A stretch of DNA of 64,000 nt, taken from assembly GCF_014648775.1 (NCBI RefSeq), contig NZ_BMRT01000003.1:62001-126000 (forward strand), in the 5' to 3' direction. The position numbers and the translations under genes were made by a program. The notes under the pieces are model-generated. The model saw only the letters and a program-made list of their open reading frames with translations, had not been told where the DNA came from and did no database searches. Shown here in pieces: positions 33,516-41,632 of this stretch. How positions within the stretch are numbered: the stretch's first letter is position 1; each line of letters opens with the position of its first letter. This DNA is from Streptomyces abikoensis (GTDB lineage: Bacteria; Actinomycetota; Actinomycetes; Streptomycetales; Streptomycetaceae).

Positions 33516-34494
33516 ATCCACTCCTCACTCCACGCTGCCGCCCGCGATACGTACGACGCAGGCCCATCACTCCCATAACGAGCGGGAGTTCCGCAGGGGT
33601 CGGGAGCAGGATCAATCCTTCATGATCCGTGGGGGACAGACTATGCGGCGAACCGCCCGCCCGCGCATCCGCGCGCGGCGCGTCCCGCACCGAAGCGTAC
33701 GTGTCCGGTTCGGTCAGCCGCCGCCAGTGGTCCAGCGGCCAGGCGATCAGCACCGCACGCCCCACCACCAGGTCCTCCGGGACGGTTCCCTGCCCCGGCT
33801 GGTCCAGGTGGTAGCGCGAGTCGGCCGAGTCGGAGCGGTGGTCGCCCATGACGAAGAGCCGGCCCGCCGGGACCTTCACGTCGAACGTCATCTGGGAAGG
33901 AGGGTTCCCCGGGTGGACGTAGGGCTCTTCGAGCGGCGTTCCGTTGACCGTGATTTTGCCGTCCTTGTCGCAGCACTTGACCCTGTCGCCGCCGACGCCC
34001 ACCACGCGCTTGATGAGGTCCTGCTCGTCGGCCGAGGGAAGCAGGCCGATGAAGGTGAGCGCTTCCTTCCCCTGTTTGATCCCCACCGGGTCGTGGCGGG
34101 ACTTCCACTCGTCGCCGAGCCATCCGCCGGGGTCCTTGAAGACCACCACGTCGCCGCGCTGCGGCCGGGTCCCGAACCAGGGCGTCAGCTTGTCGACCAG
34201 CACCCGGTCGCCGATCCGGATGGTCTCCTCCATCGAGCCGGACGGGATCACGAAGGCCTGGACGAGGAACGTCTTCAGCACCAGGGCGATGAGCACCGCG
34301 ACGCCTATGAGGATGGGCACTTCCTTGAGCACCGAGCGCTGCCGCCGGCGCCGCTGCTTCCTGGCGGTCCGTTTCGCGGCCCTGCGCCGCTCCGCCCGTC
34401 CCCCGGTGCCCGGGGGCGGCCGGTCGCCGGGCGCCGTCGCCGGGCGGGCGGCCGGCGCGGCCGTACGGACGCCGGTGCGGCCCCTGCTACCCAT
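33445..34494 (-). CDS. sipX: Type I signal peptidase (SipX position)
   Basis: A 349-residue paralogue with a basic, Arg-rich N-terminal tail of about 55 residues, an anchor at about 60-80, and the dyad Ser87 (IPSGSM) and Lys162 (LIKRVVGVGGD). Box E is GDHRSDS. A second hydrophobic segment near 305-320 (LPTPAELPLVMGVMGL) and a basic tail follow; the tail overlaps the start of sipY by 71 bp. It overlaps sipW by 8 nt. Confidence 0.9.
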   Translation of the reverse strand: MGSRGRTGVRTAAPAARPATAPGDRPPPGTGGRAERRRAAKRTARKQRRRRQRSVLKEVPILIGVAVLIALVLKTFLVQAFVIPSGSMEETIRIGDRVLVDKLTPWFGTRPQRGDVVVFKDPGGWLGDEWKSRHDPVGIKQGKEALTFIGLLPSADEQDLIKRVVGVGGDRVKCCDKDGKITVNGTPLEEPYVHPGNPPSQMTFDVKVPAGRLFVMGDHRSDSADSRYHLDQPGQGTVPEDLVVGRAVLIAWPLDHWRRLTEPDTYASVRDAPRADARAGGSPHSLSPTDHEGLILLPTPAELPLVMGVMGLRRTYRGRQRGVRSGCGGCGGRRAFRSRRARKAARADG

Positions 34495-35305
34495 GCGGGC
34501 CGCCTCCCCCGTGTCCCGGGCCGGGGTCGGGGACGTCCGCGAAGGCGCCGGTCCGGCCGAGGGAGGTCGTCCGGCCCAGCGGCCAGCCGATCCAGTCGGC
34601 GCGCCCGATGACGCGGTTCACCGGAACCATGCCGCCGCCCGGCTCGCCCAGATGGTCCCGCGAGTCACGGGAGTCGCTGCGATGGTCACCCATGACCCAT
34701 AGCTTGCCCTCCGGCACCACCACATCGAACGGCACTTGGGAGGGAACGTCCCCCGGGTAGAGGTATTCCTCCAGCACCGGACGGCCGTTGATCTCCAGCC
34801 GGCCCCACTTGTCGCAGCAGCGGACGCGATCGCCGCCGACGCCGACGACCCGTTTGACGTAGTCGGTCTCGGAGGGCCGCATCAGCCCGACGGCCGCCGC
34901 GCCCTTGCGGATGATCGTGGTCACCGCGTTCTCCGAGGGCCCGTCGTCCTGGACGAAGGAGTCGGTGCCGTCGAAGACGATCACATCGCCCCGGCGCGGC
35001 TCGTCCCCGAAGCGGTAGGCGAGCTTGTTGACGAGCACCCGGTCGCCGACCTGGAGGGTCTTCTCCATCGATCCGCTGGGGATCAGGAACGGCTGCACCA
35101 GATAGGCGCTGACCAGCAGCAGCGAGACCAGGCAGACGAGGAGCAGCACCCCGGCGCGCCGCAGCGGCCCGCCGTCGGTACACCATCGCCAAGCGGCGGA
35201 GAGCCCGGAAAAACGCGCGGAGCGCGACCCCTGCTCCTCCCCCTGTGCGGGTTCGGGAGAGCGGTCGCGCTCCGGAAGCGATGCGAGCTGTGCGTCGGTG
35301 TCCAT
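34487..35305 (-). CDS. sipW: Type I signal peptidase (SipW position)
   Basis: A 272-residue signal peptidase with an N-terminal polar tail, one anchor at about 50-72, and the dyad Ser79 (IPSGSM) and Lys151 (YVKRVVGVGGD). Box E reads GDHRSDS. Unlike its three neighbours it ends in a Gly/Pro tail without a second membrane segment, which agrees with what I recall for S. lividans SipW. First of the sip cluster, 45 bp after rplS. Confidence 0.9.
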   Translation of the reverse strand: MDTDAQLASLPERDRSPEPAQGEEQGSRSARFSGLSAAWRWCTDGGPLRRAGVLLLVCLVSLLLVSAYLVQPFLIPSGSMEKTLQVGDRVLVNKLAYRFGDEPRRGDVIVFDGTDSFVQDDGPSENAVTTIIRKGAAAVGLMRPSETDYVKRVVGVGGDRVRCCDKWGRLEINGRPVLEEYLYPGDVPSQVPFDVVVPEGKLWVMGDHRSDSRDSRDHLGEPGGGMVPVNRVIGRADWIGWPLGRTTSLGRTGAFADVPDPGPGHGGGGPHG

Positions 35306-35350
35306 CGGGCCGAAAGCCTATCCGGCCCGTTCCGGACTCCGGCGAGGAGC

Positions 35351-35701
35351 TCAGCGGTCGCGCTTCTCCTTGATCTTCGCGGCCTTGCCGCGGAGCTCAC
35401 GGAGGTAGTACAGCTTGGCGCGACGGACGTCACCGCGGGTGACGAGCTCGACCTTCTCGAAGATCGGGCTGTGCACCGGGAAGGTGCGCTCGACGCCGAC
35501 GGAGAAGGAGACCTTGCGGACGGTGAAGGTCTCGGAGACGCCCGCGCCCTGGCGGCGGATGACGACACCCTTGAACTGCTGGATGCGGGAGCGGTTGCCC
35601 TCGATGACGCGAACGTGGACGTTCACGGTGTCACCGGGACGGAAGGCCGGGACGTCGGTGCGCAGCGAAGCGGCGTTGACGCCGTCGAGCAGGGAAGACA
35701 T
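35351..35701 (-). CDS. rplS: 50S ribosomal protein L19
   Basis: A 116-residue L19. Conserved parts: [29 protein letters not shown] (PGDTV and [10 protein letters not shown]), [12 protein letters not shown], and the basic end [14 protein letters not shown] 35701 gives the usual length; GTG 35728 is in frame. A small inverted pair (GCCGATG 35718-35724, CATCGGC 35733-35739) lies in the leader just upstream. Confidence 0.95.
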   Translation of the reverse strand: MSSLLDGVNAASLRTDVPAFRPGDTVNVHVRVIEGNRSRIQQFKGVVIRRQGAGVSETFTVRKVSFSVGVERTFPVHSPIFEKVELVTRGDVRRAKLYYLRELRGKAAKIKEKRDR

Positions 35702-35831
35702 ATTCGTCTGCTTCCTCGCCGATGCCACAGGTCATCGGCGGAATCGTTCGGAAAAGTGAAGGGTGCCCCGCACACCGGGCGGGCGTCGGTCCCCCTGTGG
35801 CAGGGGCGCACGCCGGACGCAAGGCAACGGC

Positions 35832-36647
35832 TCATTCTTCCACGAGGGGGTCCACTCGCCCAAATCGGCCGTCCGGGCCGGGGGCCCAGCCCAGGATCGA
35901 GAGCATCTCGCGGTCCTTCTTGTCGAAGGCGGCGGGGTCGGTGCGCTCGATGAGGTCGGGCCGGTTGGCGGTGGTGCGCCGGAACGCCTCGTCACGGCGC
36001 CAGCGGGCGATCTTGCCGTGGTGGCCGCTGAGCAGGACGTCGGGGATGCCCCGGCCGCGCCACTCCGGCGGCTTGGTATAGACGGGGCCTTCCAGGAGGT
36101 CGGCCATGGCGCCGGGGGCGAAGGAGTCGTCGCGGTGGGACTCGGCGTTGCCGAGGACGCCGGGGAGCAGCCGGGCGACGGCCTCGACCATCACGAGGAC
36201 GGGGGCCTCGCCGCCGGCCAGGACGTAGTCGCCGATGGAGAGCTCGCGGACGTCGTAGTGGTCGCCGTACTCCTCGATGACGCGGCGGTCGATGCCCTCG
36301 TAGCGGGCGGGGGTGAAGACCAGCCACGGCTTCTCGGCGAGCTCGACGGCGATCTCCTGGGTGAAGGGCTCACCGCTGGGGGTGGGGACGACGATCGTGG
36401 GGCGCGCGTCGTCCGCGCCGGACTCGATGACCGCGTCCAGCGCCTCGCCCCACGGCTCGGGCTTCATCACCATGCCGGGGCCGCCGCCGTAGGGGGTGTC
36501 GTCGACGGTGTTGTGCTTGTCGTGCGTCCACTCCCGCAGGTCGTGGATGCGTACGTCCAGCTGGCCGCGGGCGCGGGCCTTGCCGACGAGCGAGACGTTC
36601 AGCGGCTCGAGGTACTCGGGGAAGATCGTGACGACGTCGAGGCGCAT
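35832..36647 (-). CDS. trmD: tRNA (guanine-N1-)-methyltransferase TrmD
   Basis: A 271-residue SPOUT methyltransferase that makes m1G37 in tRNAs with a G at position 36. Signatures: DVVTIFPEYLEPL, YGGGPGMVMKPEP, CARYEGIDRRV-type (ARYEGIDRRVIEEY) and the trefoil-knot SIGDYVLAGGE. The ATG overlaps the rimM stop (TAATG), so the two are coupled. Confidence 0.96.
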   Translation of the reverse strand: MRLDVVTIFPEYLEPLNVSLVGKARARGQLDVRIHDLREWTHDKHNTVDDTPYGGGPGMVMKPEPWGEALDAVIESGADDARPTIVVPTPSGEPFTQEIAVELAEKPWLVFTPARYEGIDRRVIEEYGDHYDVRELSIGDYVLAGGEAPVLVMVEAVARLLPGVLGNAESHRDDSFAPGAMADLLEGPVYTKPPEWRGRGIPDVLLSGHHGKIARWRRDEAFRRTTANRPDLIERTDPAAFDKKDREMLSILGWAPGPDGRFGRVDPLVEE

Positions 36648-37204
36648 TACTCCTGCTCCTCCTCGGCGTCGCGGCTGCTCGCGACCTCGGCCTCGCCCAT
36701 GTCGAGGAGACCGCGCGGCGGGTCGACGACGGCGCGCTGCCCCTCCAGGTCGATCTCGGTGACGATCTCGGAGACGAAGGGGATCATCACCTCGCTGCCG
36801 TCGGGCCGCTCGACGATGAAGAGGTCCTGGGAGGGCAGGTGGGAGATCTCGGCGATCCGGCCGACGACGGTGCCGTCGACGGTGACGACGTCGAGGTCCA
36901 TCAGCTGGTGGTCGTAGAACTCCTCGGGGTCCTCGGGAGTCTCGTCCGGGTCGACGTCGGCGATCAGCAGGGTGTTGCGCAGGGCCTCGGCGGCGGTGCG
37001 GTCGGTGACGCCGGCGAAGCGCAGGAGCAGCCGGCCGCTGTGCACCCGGCCGGTCTCGACGGTCAGCGGGCCGGTGCCCGCGGGGTCCGTGGCCAGTACG
37101 GCGCCGGGTCCGAGCCGCAGCTCGGGCTCGTCCGTACGCACCTCTACGGTGACCTCGCCCTTGATGCCGTGGGCACGGCCGATCCTGCCGACTACCAGCT
37201 GCAC
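36647..37204 (-). CDS. rimM: Ribosome maturation factor RimM
   Basis: A 185-residue 16S processing factor. The N-terminal RimM domain ([36 protein letters not shown]) and the C-terminal PRC barrel ([20 protein letters not shown]) are both present. GTG 37204 has AAGGA upstream. It sits in rpsP-KH-rimM-trmD-rplS, the usual order. Confidence 0.95.
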   Translation of the reverse strand: MQLVVGRIGRAHGIKGEVTVEVRTDEPELRLGPGAVLATDPAGTGPLTVETGRVHSGRLLLRFAGVTDRTAAEALRNTLLIADVDPDETPEDPEEFYDHQLMDLDVVTVDGTVVGRIAEISHLPSQDLFIVERPDGSEVMIPFVSEIVTEIDLEGQRAVVDPPRGLLDMGEAEVASSRDAEEEQE

Positions 37205-37243
37205 AGTCTCAATCCTTCTCGCATGGTCTTACGAACGCGACAA

Positions 37244-37274
37244 CGGGCCGGGAAGGGAAACCCTTCCCGGCCCG
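37244..37274 (-). terminator. 14-bp perfect hairpin between the KH gene and rimM
   Basis: Arms 37244-37257 and 37261-37274 (CGGGCCGGGAAGGG and complement) close a 3-nt loop. It lies 20 bp after the KH-domain gene and 40 bp before rimM in the same direction, so it is an attenuator or partial terminator within the operon. Confidence 0.65.
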
Positions 37275-37294
37275 TGCCGGTGCTCTGTCGCTTC

Positions 37295-37534
37295 TCAGCG
37301 GACCTGGTCCACGTCGACGAGGTCGACACGGATGCCACGGCCGCCGATGGCGCCCACGACGGTACGCAGGGCGCGGGCGGTGCGGCCGTTGCGGCCGATC
37401 ACCTTGCCGAGGTCCTCGGGGTGGACCCGGACCTCCAGCACGCGCCCCCGGCGCAGCTCGCGCGAGGCGACCTGCACGTCGTCGGGGTTGTCGACGATGC
37501 CCTTCACGAGGTGCTCAAGGGCCTCCTCGAGCAT
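37295..37534 (-). CDS. khpA: KH-domain RNA-binding protein KhpA
   Basis: A 79-residue single KH domain with the RNA-clamping GxxG loop in VIGRNGRTARAL. In firmicutes KhpA pairs with KhpB (Jag) and affects division and small-RNA-like control. It starts 2 nt before the rpsP stop region and is clearly co-transcribed with it. Confidence 0.93.
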   Translation of the reverse strand: MLEEALEHLVKGIVDNPDDVQVASRELRRGRVLEVRVHPEDLGKVIGRNGRTARALRTVVGAIGGRGIRVDLVDVDQVR

Positions 37535-37536
37535 CC

Positions 37537-37974
37537 TCAGGCCTCGGTCGACTCAGCGGACTCGGCCTCGGCGGCCTCGTCCTTCTTCTCCGACTTCTTG
37601 GCCTTCGGGGTGATGGCCTCACCCTTCGCCTCGCCCGCGGCGTTCACACGAGCCTCGAAGAGGTCGCTGAAGTCGCGCTTCTTCTCCTCGGCGACCAGCA
37701 TCGGGGCCGGGGCCGGCAGACCCTTGAACTTCTGCCAGTCACCGGTGACCTTGAGGATGGCCAGCACGGGCTCGGTCGGCTGGGCGCCGACGCTCAGCCA
37801 GTACTGGGCGCGCTCGCTGTCGACCTCGATGCGGGAGGGGTTCTGCACCGGGTGGTACAGGCCGATCTCCTCGATCGCACGGCCGTCACGGCGGGTGCGG
37901 GAGTCGGCGACGACGATGCGGTAGTGAGGCGAACGGATCTTGCCCAGACGCTTCAGCTTGATCTTGACTGCCAC
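37537..37974 (-). CDS. rpsP: 30S ribosomal protein S16
   Basis: A 145-residue S16. The core [30 protein letters not shown] and [13 protein letters not shown] (short keys [20 protein letters not shown]) is followed by an actinobacterial Lys/Glu/Ala-rich tail of about 45 residues. GTG 37974 is chosen as the start (GTG GCA GTC AAG), with AGGAG about 13 nt upstream. First gene of the rpsP operon. Confidence 0.95.
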   Translation of the reverse strand: MAVKIKLKRLGKIRSPHYRIVVADSRTRRDGRAIEEIGLYHPVQNPSRIEVDSERAQYWLSVGAQPTEPVLAILKVTGDWQKFKGLPAPAPMLVAEEKKRDFSDLFEARVNAAGEAKGEAITPKAKKSEKKDEAAEAESAESTEA

Positions 37975-38148
37975 TGGAGTGGTGTCTCCTGGTCTTGACG
38001 TGGTTGGGCACAACGAGATGCCACGTGGGGTTTGCGGTACTCGGGTGCCCGATGGACGCGTCAGCCGGAGGAGAGAGGGGTCCTATGCGACTGTCGAGTA
38101 CAGCGACCCATTGTGCCATATCGATCGCGGGGCGCCGAACGGCCGGGG

Positions 38149-38742
38149 TCAGCCGACCGGGACGGCGGGCTCCGGGATCCGGAAGGGCTGGCCGCAGCCG
38201 CCGCACATGATCGGCGCCTGGGCGAGCACGGACGGCACGACGCGCACGTTGCGCCCGCAGTCGCACACGGCCTTCACCCGCACCCCGCCGCCGGAGGAGC
38301 CGTGGCGCGCGGCCGGGCCCCGGAAGGTGCGCGAGGTGTCGGCGGCGGTGGCGACGGTGTGCGCCTTGAGCGCCCGCTGGAGTCTCTCGATCGTGGGCCG
38401 GTAGCGCTTGCGCGCCTCCGAGTTGAGCACGACGAGCGAGAAGCCGCTGCTGGGATGCGGCTCATCACTGTGGTCGAGCCCCAGCTCCTCGGCGATCGCC
38501 AGGAATCGCCGGTTGTGGTAGCGGCCGGCACGAGAGGTGTCCCGGACACCGCGGGCGGCCGCGATGCCGTGCACTGCCTCGTGCAGCAGCCTTTCGAAGG
38601 AGAGCTCGGCGCCGCAGGCGGACGACGACTCCCCGATCAACGATTCGGGCGCGGCTAGATCCGGCAGCTCGGGGTGGAACCGCTGAATGTCGGCCCACGC
38701 CTGTGCCAGCTCTGCGGCGAGAACAGGTGGTGTCGTGCTCAC
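38149..38742 (-). CDS. SprT-like putative zinc metalloprotease
   Basis: A 197-residue protein with a metalloprotease-like HEAVH motif (residues 54-58). A later conserved H (GRYHNRRF, about 76) could be the third ligand. A C-terminal zinc ribbon has Cys160-x-Cys162 and Cys180-x2-Cys183 (CDCG, CGGC). The order, HExxH then ribbon, is that of SprT/Spartan-type proteins. GTG 38742 begins the homologous part; the frame is open further upstream. It is monocistronic, 174 bp before rpsP. No function is demonstrated for this lineage as far as I know. Confidence 0.72.
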   Translation of the reverse strand: MSTTPPVLAAELAQAWADIQRFHPELPDLAAPESLIGESSSACGAELSFERLLHEAVHGIAAARGVRDTSRAGRYHNRRFLAIAEELGLDHSDEPHPSSGFSLVVLNSEARKRYRPTIERLQRALKAHTVATAADTSRTFRGPAARHGSSGGGVRVKAVCDCGRNVRVVPSVLAQAPIMCGGCGQPFRIPEPAVPVG

Positions 38743-38962
38743 GTCGTGACAACGAGCGGGTGCGGCCCGGTGTTCCGATACCGGGCCATCCCAAATAATT
38801 TGCACGTACCAGTCAGTTTCCCGCCCCATTCGTCCTGAGGAGGGCGGGTGCGCAGAACTGCGGAGAAGGAGGGATGAGACGCTCAGCTGTTCGCAAGGTG
38901 GGACGTACTGACTCATCAGTAAGCAGCAGTAGGCGCCCCTCCCGCGCCCGTACAAGCGCGAA

Positions 38963-38999
38963 CCCCCGGACGCGCGCCGTATGTGCGCGCGCCCGGGGG
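38963..38999 (-). terminator. Hairpin terminator after proS
   Basis: 15-bp arms (38963-38977 and 38985-38999; CCCCCGGACGCGCGC against one G-U) with a 7-nt loop lie 8 bp after the proS stop. Confidence 0.75.
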
Positions 39000-39007
39000 C
39001 GGGTGGA

Positions 39008-40423
39008 TCAGTAGGCGCGCGCGACGATCGCGAGGGCGCCCTCGGCGTCGTCGGTCTCCGGCACCGAACCGTCGGGCATCACCAGGCAGCGCACGGTCAC
39101 GGCCTGCTCGGCCAGCTTGGCCTCGCCCTCCGCGCCCAGCGTCGCCCACGGGATGCGGGCCCAGCCGCCGGCGAGGGCGGCCTCGGCGGCCTCCTCGATG
39201 GTCGCCACGTCCGTGGTGCGGGACAGGCGGCGCTCGCGCGACTGGCGCAGCAGCGTCTCCTGGTCCTCCTCCAGGACCTTCGGCAGCAGCGCGGCCAGCT
39301 CCTCGATGCGCACCGGCTCCTTGCCGCCCGGGATGCGGCGGGCCAGCATCGCGGTGCCGTTCTCCAGGTCGCGGGGGCCGATCTCGATGCGGACCGGGAC
39401 GCCCTTGAGCTCCCAGTCGACGGCGCGCCGGCCGAAGGGGGTGTCGGTGCGGTCGTCGACCTGCACCCGCACGCCCGCCGCCTTGAGGACGTCGCCGAGC
39501 TCGCGGACCTTGGCGAGGACGGCCTCGTCGCCCTTGATCGCCAGGACCACGGCCTGGACGGGCGCCAGGCGCGGCGGCACGCGCAGGCCGCTGTCGTCAC
39601 CGTGGGACATGATCAGGCCGCCGACCATGCGGGTGGAGACGCCCCACGAGGTCTGCCAGACCAGCTCCTGCTGTCCGCCCTTGGACAGGTAGGAGGTGTT
39701 GAAGGCCTTGGCGAAGTTCTGGCCGAGCTCGTGGCTCGTGCCCATCTGGAGGGCCTTGCCGTCGCCCATCATGCCCTCGAGGGTGAGGGTGTTGATGGCG
39801 CCCGCGAAACGCTCCTTGGGCGTCTTGCGGCCGAGCACCACGTCGATGCCGAGGACGTTCACCATGAAGTCGTAGTAGACGTCCTGGTGGATACGGGCCG
39901 CGTAGTCGCGGGCGTCCTCGTACGTGGCGTGGGCGGTGTGGCCCTCCTGCCAGAGGAATTCACTCGTGCGGAGAAAGACGCGGGGACGCATCTCCCAACG
40001 GACGACATTGGCCCACTGGTTGATGAGCAGGGGCAGGTCGCGGTAGCTCTGCACCCACTTGGAGAAGTACTCGTTGATGATCGTCTCGGAGGTGGGCCGG
40101 ACGACGACCGGCTCCTCCAGCTCCTTGCCGCCGCCGTGGGTGACGACCGCGAGCTCGGGGGCGAAGCCCTCGACGTGCTCCGCCTCCCGCGTCAGGTAGG
40201 ACTGCGGGATGAAGAGGGGGAAGTACGCGTTGGAGGCGCCCGCGTCCTTGATCCGGGCGTCCATCTCCTGCTGCATGCGCTCCCAGAGCCCGTACCCGTA
40301 CGGGCGGATGACCATGGTGCCGCGCACCGGGCCGTTGTCGGCCAGCTCGGCCTTGTTGATCAGGTCCTGGTACCAGCGCGGGAAGTCTTCCGCCTGGGGG
40401 GTGAGAATGGGAGCCTTTGCCAT
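39008..40423 (-). CDS. proS: Prolyl-tRNA synthetase, short (archaeal/eukaryote-like) type
   Basis: A 471-residue class II aminoacyl-tRNA synthetase charging tRNA-Pro. Motif 2 and 3 are recognisable (VVVRPTSETIINEYFSKWVQSYRD, NVVRWEMRPRVFLRTSEFLWQEGHTAH; keys RPTSETI, RTSEFLWQEGHTAH). The anticodon-binding domain follows with VPPRLAPVQAVV. The protein lacks the long editing insertion between motifs 2 and 3 seen in the usual bacterial type (about 560 residues), so it belongs to the short ProS class. ATG 40423 is chosen because homology starts there (APILTPQAEDFPRWY). Confidence 0.93.
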   Translation of the reverse strand: MAKAPILTPQAEDFPRWYQDLINKAELADNGPVRGTMVIRPYGYGLWERMQQEMDARIKDAGASNAYFPLFIPQSYLTREAEHVEGFAPELAVVTHGGGKELEEPVVVRPTSETIINEYFSKWVQSYRDLPLLINQWANVVRWEMRPRVFLRTSEFLWQEGHTAHATYEDARDYAARIHQDVYYDFMVNVLGIDVVLGRKTPKERFAGAINTLTLEGMMGDGKALQMGTSHELGQNFAKAFNTSYLSKGGQQELVWQTSWGVSTRMVGGLIMSHGDDSGLRVPPRLAPVQAVVLAIKGDEAVLAKVRELGDVLKAAGVRVQVDDRTDTPFGRRAVDWELKGVPVRIEIGPRDLENGTAMLARRIPGGKEPVRIEELAALLPKVLEEDQETLLRQSRERRLSRTTDVATIEEAAEAALAGGWARIPWATLGAEGEAKLAEQAVTVRCLVMPDGSVPETDDAEGALAIVARAY

Positions 40424-40741
40424 GCTGCGAATGGTACGGGGCCCGTCAGGCGGAGTGTGAATCCGTCCGCCGGCGACCGTCCCTTCCCGGCCGTTCGCGC
40501 CGCCGCCCGTACATCCGGCACATGCCATCGTGACGGCGGGGCAAAGCCTCGCCGTCACCCCCTGGACTCGGCGGCCGAAGCGGAGTTCTCTGGCATCGGG
40601 GGGTTTCTTCGCCGCGGCCGGAAGAAAACGGATACGCGGCGCCGGATACCGAGCACCAGGCACCTCGGCACGGACAAGCGGCACTCATGGGGGCGGGACA
40701 ACGGATCAGAAGACGTGAACCGGCGGATTGGGGCGCATTCG
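40424..40741. other. Divergent intergenic region between proS and the methyltransferase gene
   Basis: No gene is visible in these 318 bp. A 13-bp stem (40530-40542 with 40546-40558, one G-U, AAA loop) lies about 107 bp upstream of proS, so it would sit in the proS leader if the promoter is further out. I see no T-box elements. Confidence 0.5.
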
Positions 40742-41569
40742 ATGACACCAACGCTCGTGCGGCGGCACCAGCCGTCCCCGACCTCGCCCGAATCCCGGGC
40801 CCGCGACTGGGCGGAAATCCAGGAACGGATGCTGGTGCCGCTCTACGAGGCGGTGTACGAGCGCCTGGAGACCGGCCCCGGCACCCGGCTGCTGAGCATC
40901 GGCTGCGGCTCGGGGCTGGCCCTGCTGATGGCGGCGTCCCGCGGGGCCGTCGTCTGCGGTGTCGACACCGACGGCCGCAGGCTCGCGCTGGCCCGTGAGC
41001 GGCTGCTGCCGGAGGGCGCCCGGCCGGACGGCCCGCGGCTGGGCCTCGGCGGGCCCGAGGCCGTGAGCGAGCCGGACGGCCCGCTCTTCACCCTCGTCAC
41101 CGCCTTCGACCCGCTCTTCTGCGCGGGCTCCGGCCCCCAGGGGCTCGCGCGAGGGCTCGCCCGCGCCGCCGCGTACGCCGCGCCGGGCTCGCCCGTCGTC
41201 CTGGCCGGCTGGGGCCCGCAGGAGCGCTGCGCGGCGTCCAGCGCGCTACGGGTGGCCGCGCGCCTGGCCGATCCGATGTGCGCCCCCGCCCGCTGGCGTC
41301 CCAGCGGGCGTGACGACCTGGAGAACCTGGCTCGCCACGCCGGGCTCACCCCGGACGGCTCGGGCCGGGTCTCCTGCCCGTACGGCTACGCCGACATGGG
41401 CAGCGCGGTGCGGGGCCTGCTGTCGACGGGCACCTTCGACGCGGCGGTGCGGGCGACGGACGAGGAGCAGGTCGCCAAGGAGCTCGCCGAGGCCCTCCAC
41501 CCGTATCTGCGGGGCGACGGGACGGTGTGGATGCCGAACGTGTTCCGGTATCTGATCGCCCGGGTGTAG
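40742..41569 (+). CDS. SAM-dependent methyltransferase-like protein
   Basis: A 275-residue protein with a class I methyltransferase core: motif I LLSIGCGSGLALLM (residues 50-63), acidic residue after strand 2 (VCGVDTDGRRLALARE), and a motif II-like strand TLVTAFDPLF. Substrate is unknown. The C-terminal half (MGSAVRGLLSTGTFDAAVRATDEEQVAKELAEAL) resembles other uncharacterised Streptomyces methyltransferases. ATG 40742 is 318 bp from divergent proS and has a weak GGGG upstream. Confidence 0.72.
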   Translation: MTPTLVRRHQPSPTSPESRARDWAEIQERMLVPLYEAVYERLETGPGTRLLSIGCGSGLALLMAASRGAVVCGVDTDGRRLALARERLLPEGARPDGPRLGLGGPEAVSEPDGPLFTLVTAFDPLFCAGSGPQGLARGLARAAAYAAPGSPVVLAGWGPQERCAASSALRVAARLADPMCAPARWRPSGRDDLENLARHAGLTPDGSGRVSCPYGYADMGSAVRGLLSTGTFDAAVRATDEEQVAKELAEALHPYLRGDGTVWMPNVFRYLIARV

Positions 41570-41578
41570 GCGTACGGA

Positions 41579-41614
41579 CGACGACAGCCCCCGGCGTGCC
41601 GGGGGCTGTCGTCG
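41579..41614. terminator. Bidirectional hairpin terminator
   Basis: Arms of about 16 bp (from 41579 and to 41614, CGACGACAGCCCCCGG and complement) around a very short loop lie between the convergent methyltransferase-like gene and ffh. Confidence 0.8.
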
Positions 41615-41632
41615 GTGTGCCGAGGGCCGGGG

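Noticed and set aside
40424..40741. T-box leader for proS
   Set aside because: No specifier loop, AG-bulge or T-box consensus sequence could be found, only a simple hairpin.
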